42,427 bases of DNA from assembly GCA_029747585.1 (NCBI GenBank), contig JAPEVF010000387.1, forward strand, positions 1 through 42,427. The letters run 5' to 3'. The position numbers and the translations under genes are program-made. Every line of letters begins with the position of its first letter. Position 1 is the first letter of the stretch. This document shows, piece after piece, positions 33,971-42,427 of this stretch. The stretch is from Pleurotus djamor (taxonomy: Eukaryota; Basidiomycota; Agaricomycetes; Agaricales; Pleurotaceae). The notes beneath the pieces were generated by a model that searched no databases, was not told the origin of the DNA, and saw only the letters and a program-made list of their open reading frames with translations.

Positions 33971-35917
33971 ATGGTCAGCTCTAAATAAACACCCTCTCTG
34001 TTGATTTACAAATACTAATACACTATCCAGCCTGTCTTCACCAATTTAGCGGCACAACAAAGTATCGATGTCGAGATCGCTGCTCATCAAGCCGCAATCA
34101 TCGATCTACGCCATAAACGAAACTCGCTTGCTGCGGTTTACAGCCTTCCAGAAGACATACTATCGCTGATATTCGTGCTCTGCAAAGATTCCTCCAAAGT
34201 TAAGGATATCCCCACCCTCTGGAGGACCATCCTGTCTGTGTGTAGCCAATGGCGTCATTTGGCTTTGGCGTCGCCGAGATTCTCAAATACCATCACCCTA
34301 TCACACACGGGTAACATTTCGGCCATGCTTGCGCACTCTGGAGAACTACCCATCCGTCTCTACTGCCCTTTTAGTGAGATGTACAGCAAAAAAGCAGAGG
34401 ATAACAGCCGGGTAGCATTTCGAGATGTCCTAGACAAGGGCGGACATCGGCTAGAAAGGCTTTCCATTACATGCGCATCGTGGAACAACGAGACGATGGA
34501 CGAGCTGTTTGACACTCTTCAAACATGCAGGGCCGCCTCCCTACAAGAAATGACATTGAACCATAAAGGCTCGCATTTTGACTCGGCCTACATCCCTCGT
34601 CATCCCCTTCCTTGGACATCGATGCCCTCTCTCCGGAACCTGACGTTGCTCAACACTCTTGTCTCGCTGGACATACCACCACTACCATATCTGACACACC
34701 TGACTCTGACTTGCAACCGTTGGCCCAGCGACGGAGGTGTGCCTGTCCCCTACGCCGTCAGATTTCTTCAGAAAACACCGAATGTTGAAGTCGCCAACAT
34801 TAACTATATCGTTGAACCCTGGCCTTCTACTCCCTTCCCGGGTATGGATGATGGAGTTCCCAAGGAATCTATTCCCCTGTCCAGCCTACGGTCACTTACA
34901 ATAACGTCAGACCCGTTGAACGGATCGGAGTTCATGAGATGCTTGAGCCTCCCTCCTGCTGTTCGCCTTCGTGTCCACTTGACCAAGGATATGGAGTATT
35001 CAACCTCTACCATCTCACATAAACAAGTCTTAGCTAAAGCTGCACTCACTTCACTCCTTTCCGGTTTCGCTACCTCCTCTCTAGACTTAACGTCTCAAGA
35101 AATCTCTATCACATTTGGATTTGGGCAATGTATCCGACTCATGATCTATCTTGGCGCACTTGACCCAGAAAAGGCACACGTAGATGTTTCAAATCAAGAT
35201 AGTATCTTAGAACTTCGTGACTTCATGGATATTCTGGACTCAAGCAACTTCAATTCTCATGCTACGAAGTTGACTTTGTTCAACGAGGCTGCGAATTCAG
35301 ATGGGGATTGTCGCGTTCCCCGTGGTGGCAAGAAGCAGCTGGCAGTAATGGAAGCACCCTTTTGGAGGAAGGTACTACCCACCTTTGAGTCTCTCAGAAC
35401 TCTTTGCATCTTCAACACCACGCTTTCGTTCTTCGTAGCCATCCTTCAGCCCCCGTCGATCACTCTTCGGGACCAAGAACAGGAACAAGTCACGCTCTCC
35501 CCAGCTTTTCCCGACTTCAAGCTAAATCCACTGCTCAAGCGTGTCTGGTTGACTGCGGTAGAATGTTTCCCTCCACGGATCGTTACCCCGGTTGAAGCCT
35601 CTGATGAGGTATCTAACTCAGCAACATCGCCCTCCGCCGCCACCCCGACGACGCCAGTCGCTGATGAGACTGTTGAAGGACATCACAACTCGCCCCCGGC
35701 TGTGACGAAGCAGGATGCGGTGAACTTGGATAAAGGAAATATGGAGGAGGATGAAGAAGATGTGGGAGCCGACATTATCAATCTTGTGCACATCCTCAAG
35801 AAACGACAGGAAGCCGGGATGCCGAGAATTCGATTGATTTTTGAACGTTGTGGTATCACTCCACGGCAGGTCCAGTTGCTTAGAGTTCACGCGAAGGTTC
35901 ATTTCAGAAACAATTAG
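33971..35917 (+). CDS. F-box-like protein B (paralogue of the gene at 3464-5377)
   Basis: Probable SCF ubiquitin-ligase receptor subunit. The main exon is 34031-35917, after an intron ending with branch site ACTAAT and acceptor CCAG. The F-box-like motif LPEDILSLIF is near residues 40-49, preceded by IDVEIAAHQAAIIDLRHKRN and followed by SVCSQWRHLALASPRFSNTI. The leucine-rich remainder aligns with protein A throughout, including a Pro/Thr/Ala-rich acidic linker before the conserved tail (GITPRQVQLL against NITLNQVQHL in A). As in A, ATG (33971-33973) sits directly before GTCAGC, suggesting a one-codon first exon. Total about 629 aa. Its stop is 40 bp from the stop of P450-2 on the other strand. 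The F-box call is good; the start is uncertain. Confidence 0.8.
33974..34030 (+). other. Intron 1 of F-box gene B
   Basis: 57 nt, donor GTCAGC (non-standard), branch site ACTAAT, acceptor CCAG. It occupies the same position relative to the frame as intron 1 of F-box gene A. Confidence 0.55.
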
Positions 35918-35957
35918 TGTATGGGACCATAATTCTGTAATCTTAGCGTTAACGTTC

Positions 35958-38187
35958 TTATTCCCCAACCACTCGCGCTATTCCATCCACCCTTGGCGTA
36001 ACGGTACACTTGAAGGGCCGTAATTTCCTATGATGACCATGGCCGGCCTCGAGAAGTCAGCTAGATGCTAGTGTAAGTTTGAGAGGACGCGTACGTCACA
36101 AGGATGGGTTCAAGCTCGAGATCGGGAAGAACATCCCTCCCGAACTCGTCTTTAATAGGAGAGATATCGAACGCACGTAGCGTCGACACAAGAACGATCC
36201 AAATTGTGTCCCAGGCGAATACTCGGCCTGGACAAATCCTGAAATCGAAATCAAGCCTGAGTTCAACGCAACGAGACCATGGATGTAGGATAAGGACCGG
36301 TGAACGTACCTCCGGCCATATCCAAACGAAACTCGAACGATGTCCACAAGTTTATCGTTCAGTTGACTATCTTCACTAAAAAACCGTTCGGGCATGAATC
36401 TCTCTGGGTCTGGGAAGTACTCAGGGTTTCGCATCATTGCCCTGGTGCCACAAAAGGGTCAGCGACCGAGTGAATTGAAACGGGAAGGCTCCAAAAATAT
36501 GACCTTGCTTACCAGATATTGGCCATGATTATCGTGCCTTTAGGAATGTGAAAGCCACGATATGTGTCTTCGGATGTAGAGAGATGGAAGAAACCTAATG
36601 CAATCTCATCAGTCAAAAGTAATTACAGTTGAGGAAAATGAACCTAAGGGAGTGAACGGCTGCCATCTAGAACAAGACGATTTGAGTCGGATATAGGGCC
36701 TAAGACGGAGCCAACGAACCGAATGAGCTCCCATACGATCGCTTGGGAGTACGGGAGCGAAGGTAGGTCATCGAAGGTCGGCAGTAGGGGAACCTTCGAA
36801 CCATTCTCTTGGGTTTCATGCTTCCTTGAATCTAGAAGATTGTCGATCTCCCGCTGTGCCTTCCGTTGAACCTCTGGGAAATGTGTCATAGCTGCGAAAA
36901 TGTTCAACAACGGAGCTTGGGTGGTATCAGCTCCGGCTGGCGAATCGATCGAGTTCGAAATGACATTGTGGGGGTCAGTGAAATAGTCAGATCGTGGTTC
37001 GGAGGGAAGATACAAGTGAACGCACCTGAAAACGCGACCACCGTAGCGTCTTTGATCAGGTCTTCCTGTGACGCGGACATTTCTCCGTCAACGTTTGCTA
37101 GAATTCGCTCTAAGACGCAGGAAGGCGACGAAAACGTAGACGATCCGCCAGCCTCATCCTGTAAAACACGAGCCCCATGGGATGAGACGGTAAGCAAGAA
37201 AGACAATCAATGACTTACTCGATGCAACCGCTCCGTAACTTCAATGTACGGGGTATCTATCATATCCCTCAAGTCCCTGTGCGCTACCTCTGCATACTTC
37301 AGAAACCCTGTTCCAGGGAACCATCGAGGAAGATACTGCAACACTGGAAAGGTATCAACCAGGAACGAACCCGCTCCAAGGGCATTGTCAAAATGCTGTA
37401 TGGCTTTCCTTGCTCGCTCGATGTGCGGGTTACTCTCAGACGTAATGGATATGCCAAAGGTTGCTTCGAAGATCGCAGCTGCGGGAGTGCTTCAACGGTT
37501 CAAAAATCGTCAATTAGTATCATTCAAGTTCGTTGAGGAACGATTGAACTTACAATCGCGTATGCTCAATGAAATCCTTGGGAGAATCGAGGAGTCGTCG
37601 AACGAACCGCCTAGCATGTTTGGTTTGAATAGGGCGAAATAGCGAAAGGTTGGATGGATGTTCTTTGAAATTCTGCCAGAACAGTTTCCGCCGTGCACGC
37701 CATGCATCCCCGTAAGGCTGGAATACGAAATTTCCACTCCATCCCATGCTATGAAAATGATGTTAGTCGCTTCGTGAAGACGTGGAAAAAGAAAGAACAC
37801 GCACAGCTTCCGCAGCATGACACTGTGCGGTCGGCTGGACGTTAGTGCGGAACGATGATTGAGAAGCTCGTTCGCGCTCTCCAAAGAGCTCAAGATCATA
37901 ATAGGCTGACCGAGCACTTCGAAATACAGGATATCCGTATCTGGAGGACGAGAAGATGATACGTGAGAGGGAGCGGCCACATAGAGTCGAAGCAATAAGA
38001 CTCAACTAAACTCCTTAGCCCATTCCTCGTACTTGACCCATTGATTTTCCGCAGGTGCTTCGAGCAGACTTCCGATGATTGGGTATCCTCTCGGACCAGG
38101 GGGACGAGGGTAACGGTTACGATACGGTCGCCAGACCAAAGCAACGAACGAGACGACGGATAAACCTACGAAAAGCAGGGTTATCAT
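35958..38187 (-). CDS. P450-2: full-length cytochrome P450 monooxygenase
   Basis: ER-anchored haem monooxygenase, substrate unknown. Eleven exons join in phase: 38007-38187, 37805-37940, 37554-37748, 37219-37489, 37026-37158, 36720-36936, 36644-36666, 36513-36594, 36310-36441, 36095-36238, 35958-36027. They give 527 aa. Motifs: hydrophobic N-terminal helix then PPGPRGYPIIGS (from residue 29), DAWRARRKLF (helix C), I-helix AGADTT (306-311), ExxR as ELIR (375-378), PERFMPERFF, haem loop FGYGRRICPGR with ligand Cys459, and C-terminal RPFKCTVTPR. The 23-nt seventh exon and the 70-nt last exon are easy for automatic annotation to miss. It is related to P450-1 but clearly diverged, with differently sized exons. 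It is convergent with F-box B across 40 bp. Confidence 0.92.
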
Positions 38188-41100
38188 GCTGATAAGCTGG
38201 TGGGAAGGTTGAAGGTTGACCAGCCTTCTCTCGCGGTCCTAAGAAGGCTTTTTAAGTGAGGTTCCACAAAGAAGCATGGAGAGTGTACGTACCAAAAATC
38301 TTACTAATCTGGTAACACCTCGGCCTTTGCGTTCGCAGACGGAAATTCACTAAGTAGCCAGAATAGATGATCCAAAGCTAGAATGACGTCTGTATGGGCG
38401 ATAACCGAACGCGGGAGTATAAGAGACCGGGTGTGAAACCATGAGGGTTACGAAGTTAGTGATGGGGGAGCTCGTGGCCTGCAGTCGCTGCTTCTGTTTG
38501 CAGTCCGATTAGAGTTTTCCTCCATGCTGGTGGAGGAGGGGTTGTAACGGAGACGTACAGAGTTCGTCTACACAATGTGAAGTACCCTCAGAATGAAGGA
38601 ACGATCACGGCAGACATTGTGCCGTACTGAGCGGAAACCCGCCTGACTTGTCGGTCTCGGACGGGCCTGCGGGTATATCGAGCTGATGGGGATGAATGGT
38701 GGTCGNAAAAAAACGGAACTTGATCGCTTTGAGAGGTTGGAAAGGATGGGGTTTAGAGCTTGAGCTTTGAGTCTTGCATCAATCTGAGGTACATTCCAGC
38801 ACTCACATGATCGTTGACCATAGCCTCTGACAATCCAGGGGTCATGGTGCACGCCGCCAGTCTACAATGGAGCACCGATGCTGCAGATATGTAGGAAGAC
38901 CTGGCAACACGGAAAAGCGTCAACGCCAACCCCCGAGAAGGTCTGGGCTTTTTGATCGTGCTCATAACGTTGTGGGTCCCTTCATCGTATTCTTGAATTA
39001 GGTATTCCGAGTCCCGTAGAAATGTCGACGCATCCGAATGCTCTGAGATCATTCAGATCACGACCAGCTTCAAGCAGACTTGGTGAAAGGCAAGCGTAGG
39101 AAGCAGAAGGCGACGGTCGGGCGCTTCTCAGAAGAAATTTCGCCTTCACCTCCGTTCTACCCACCAATTATGTTACTTATTCATCCACACGCACAAGATG
39201 TCAATCCTTGTAAGGACATCTAATGGACTTCCGTAGATTTGCACCTCGTCACGCTGTCCTCTGGGACATACTCTATACTCTATAGAGGTCAACAATTGTG
39301 TAGGTGCCAGCACACGACGGTTGTCTCATCGACACGACCTACACCTACATCTACGCATATAAATGCCATAGTCTACTACTGTAACGAATCCACGTAACCA
39401 AGCGGTGCATACGCAACCAACGCATCACATCAGCCGAAAGAGTACTAAGGAATCGAACATATGTAGTAGGACGAAATGTATCCATGGATCAAGCAAACTG
39501 CGTACAAGAATCAAGGCAAGTAACCCAGAATATCAAAGCACATTAAAGAGGGCGAAAGTTCGAGTAAAATATCACTAAAGTACGGACATGATAACTGAGA
39601 AACAGTCCTTCATGAAGCGAAAGCATACGGAAGGTGAAGACACGGGGAACAACGAGTACATGAGCACAGGCAAGACGTGACGGCGTCCTCTATGGTCTAT
39701 GAGGCTTGAGCAATGGAAACGATGGGATTCCCAAGGCAAAGGCGCTTTCTCGCCTTAATGCTTCTCTTCTTCCTCCAGCAACCACCATCGGACCCGATTT
39801 CCTTCACATCACATCCCACCATCCAAGCGGATATCGTATCCGGAATCGTCGACCACGACCGTGACTGAGCACACCGAGTAACGACGAAAGGCTGATAGCA
39901 CGATGCGGGAACATCGACCTAGATGCGTAGTGCGTACACATGCAACATGGGAGATATAGGAAGGGGGGAGGGAGAAGCGGTGAAGCTTGAGCTGGAGAGG
40001 CTGATGCGTGAGCCCATCGTTTCGTATTTCTCCGCACGAGAGGACGGCTACCGTCATTCTTCGATCGGTGGCGACGAAGGAAGCGGTGGTGGGGGTACGA
40101 GGTTGAAGGATGATGAAAAGACCTTCAGATAGGCCTGCCCCATTTCCCGTCGTCATTTGGGGTTCAGCAGCAGCGACTAGCTAATGGGCAGTTACCGTAG
40201 CTCCCTGGATAAGTCACCTATTCGCATCCAGCGTGACCATCGCGGGCGGAGGTGACGAAGGATGGACAGACGCGGCATCATATCCTGAGCTCATCATTCC
40301 TCTTCCTCCTCCATTTCCGTATCCTTTTACCTGTCGAAGCAACGTCCATCAACGGTCTTCTTCGCTCGTCGCCCATGTACACCACCATCACAATGACCGC
40401 GACCTCCAATCCTAGCACCACCCCCATGGAAGTCGTAGTAGCGTCAGCAAGCAAGGGATGACCGCCGACTGTCTTCTTCAACAGAGACGCCCTTCCTCGC
40501 ATACAAAAGTCCCAGACAACGACAGCGGCATTCTTGGAATGGCAGTGGTTCGTTGTCGGGGACGAAAGAGGAAGGGCATGGTACGAGGGGAGGGTGGAAT
40601 GGATGGTGGTCTTCCCTGGTCCTCTCATAGGACAACGAGCAACGACCAGGACCTCAGCTGTTCGGGGTCCTCTTCCACGGTGTACCTAAACGCGTCGGCC
40701 TCTCCACAACGACCAGGGCTACCGCCTACCCATATGGAAGACGGCAGCAGCCATCGCGGAGTGGAAGGTTTCAGCAGCACGAAGTCGACGCAGTGAAGGA
40801 CAAATCCAACACATGATCATGTCGATACCTATCCCAATACCCGAACGATATCACGAGACGAGTCCATCCGACGATAGCATGGGGACTGGGAGTGAGAACG
40901 ATCAACGCTGTTGGCAGGGAGCGTGGATGATGGAGGAATACCCGCAGTATGAGGAGAGTGGGCTGAAAAGGAAAGGGAATTTTTCGCAACGGGATGGGAT
41001 ATCGTATGTTGGATTGGAAGTCAGGAGGGAGCGGCGACGTGGGCTCGATGATGGGTATATCGACCCCATCTCCAGCTACATCTGCATCCTCACGTCCATT

Positions 41101-42427
41101 CCCAACTCTGCGTCCTACGAACACGAGGACACAAGGGGAGGATGGATTAGACTGGATTAGACGGATGGTGGGCGATCGTAGCGATCGTGACAGGTCGAGG
41201 AACGACCATGGGTTGGATTTCAGGATTCGTACTGCAGATTTCCGGGGAGAGGGGAGAGGTGGGTGATTTAAGACATGCTCGTGAGGGGAGATGCCGTTAT
41301 GAGTGCGTTCTCCGTTGGTACCACCCCGACACCATCGTGGTGTATGCTATCCTTGTCAAGGGTAATATCACCAAAGCGGTGCGTAGAATCGGTAAAACCC
41401 CAAGACAAGGGGCGGAATAGACGTGGGTGATGGGTACCGGTGAACGTTGAAAACGAAGGGGGCAGGGGGTGGACGAGAGGAACGGCTAGCCACCCCAGTG
41501 CGTGGTTACCCAGCTCGCAGCTACATCCGCTACAGAAAGAAAGCGTGAAAGGGAAAGATCACTGCAGAGGAGTCTCGGACGTACCATGCATTGCCCGTGT
41601 AGTGTCGATGGCCACCTCCGCATTCAAGCCATTGGACACGCGAGATCGCACTGAGCTCACCACTGCCTCTAGGAGTTGGAGTCGATGTTGATGTTGGGTA
41701 CGTTGGGTGCTTTGCTTGGGTATTGATCGGATCCTAGCCGCAGGAAAAAGCGAGATCCAAATCCAGTAGAGACCCAAAACATCTTGATTGTGAGCCCATA
41801 GCGTGCAGGAGACCGGTAGCAGTGACCAATTGATCTGTATAACTGAGCTACGGGTGGTCGGAGGAGAATCAGATGTGAGCCAGGATGCTGGCACGGATAC
41901 TCGTACCTGCAGTGATTTGGGAGCCCTCGAAGCTCGAACATCTATGAAGGCTTCGGTTTACTTTGCGTGACGGAGACTGCGACGGTATTGCGAGATCAAG
42001 AGACGTTTGAGGCGCATGGGAAGATTCATCGTCCGTACAGTTCACCAACCTCTTCTTCCTCTGTTCATTCTACCGATTCCATCCTATTCCGATGTTCCAA
42101 CCGACCGCCGCCTTCGATGGAAGCATGATGGTGGAGCCAGTCAATTTTATCATCTATGCACTTGACGCGAGATGGTAGTAACGTGCAGAATGAAGAACAT
42201 GGTGACGAATAAAGGAAGAGCCGGAGGAGGAGAACGTCGTCGATGACAAAAGGCGAGTGGCTATGCTCTTTGCTTTGTACACCAACCAAGACCAAAGACC
42301 CCTGTCTACTAGCACCCTCCCCTCGACGTCGTATTCAACGTAGTAGCCTTGGACAGACCCTTGCTGCTTCCGGAGTATGACCTAAACACTCGCACAACTC
42401 TGGCCATCTCTCTTCGCGCTTTGCCTC
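38188..42427. other. Region without a confident gene
   Basis: About 4.2 kb with no defensible gene. At 38696-38710 a T-run (minus strand), an ambiguous base and CGACC recall the end of the dispersed repeat. Around 39350 CATATAAATG is a TATA-like sequence in a stretch with no following gene. At about 41600-41700 (-) a short stretch (LEAVVSSVRSRVSNGLNAEV) runs to a GTACGT donor at 41580 and could be an exon entering from a gene I cannot see. Several G/C-rich frames at 39800-41200 are open on both strands and are probably chance. Confidence 0.4.

Noticed and set aside
23485..38187. Secondary-metabolite gene cluster
   Set aside because: Two P450 genes alone do not make a cluster; there is no polyketide synthase, NRPS, terpene synthase, transporter or regulator in the window.
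39170..39440. Solo LTR of a retrotransposon
   Set aside because: A TATA-like CATATAAATG and a starting TGTTA are present, but I found no matching end, target duplication or second copy.
39804..41266. Many overlapping open frames on both strands
   Set aside because: They are low-complexity, GC-rich frames open on both strands at once, as expected by chance; none has a recognisable domain.

Overview
This window looks like nuclear DNA from an Agaricomycete (mushroom-forming basidiomycete). The reasons are many short GT-AG introns (mostly 50-80 nt, with CTNAC/CTAAT-like branch sites just before the acceptor), a family of HET-domain proteins, multi-exon cytochrome P450s, and F-box proteins of the basidiomycete type ending in divergent leucine-rich sequence. 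No bacterial operon, CRISPR array, rRNA or plausible functional tRNA gene was seen. Assignment to an order was not attempted.

Layout. 1-3463: no intact gene, a few coding-like fragments and a dispersed repeat. 3464-5377 (+): F-box-like gene A. 5378-9070: no intact gene; tandem repeats, decayed coding fragments and repeat copy 2. 9071-13094 (-): two tandem HET-domain genes, HET1 (two frame breaks, probable pseudogene) and HET2 (intact). 13095-18344: no intact gene; palindrome, ~600-bp-period tandem duplication and repeat copy 3. 18345-20040 (-): HET3, intact. 20041-23484: no confident gene; repeat copy 4. 23485-25609 (-): P450-1, a 10-exon model of 529 aa with every signature motif. 26391-28767 (-): HET4, cut by a 685-bp transposon with perfect 41-bp terminal inverted repeats and a 3-bp target duplication; the element carries two convergent tRNA-like modules. 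29191-30535 (-): putative membrane protein of about 345 aa. 30536-33970: no confident gene. 33971-35917 (+): F-box-like gene B, paralogue of A. 35958-38187 (-): P450-2, an 11-exon model of 527 aa, tail-to-tail with F-box B across only 40 bp. 38188-42427: no confident gene.

How it fits together. The window is an accessory-type island. Four HET paralogues, probably involved in non-self recognition or regulated cell death, lie on one strand between two F-box paralogues and are interleaved with two P450 genes of the fungal O-methylsterigmatocystin-oxidoreductase-like type. The four HET copies show several fates: two intact, one frameshifted, one interrupted so recently that removing the insert with one target copy gives an uninterrupted reading frame. 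All four share a C-terminal module beyond the HET domain that ends in the same short hydrophobic tail. There is no biosynthetic backbone enzyme, so the P450s are not evidence of a metabolite cluster. Exon models were built by hand from splice signals, reading phase and comparison between paralogues; small first exons are the least certain part.
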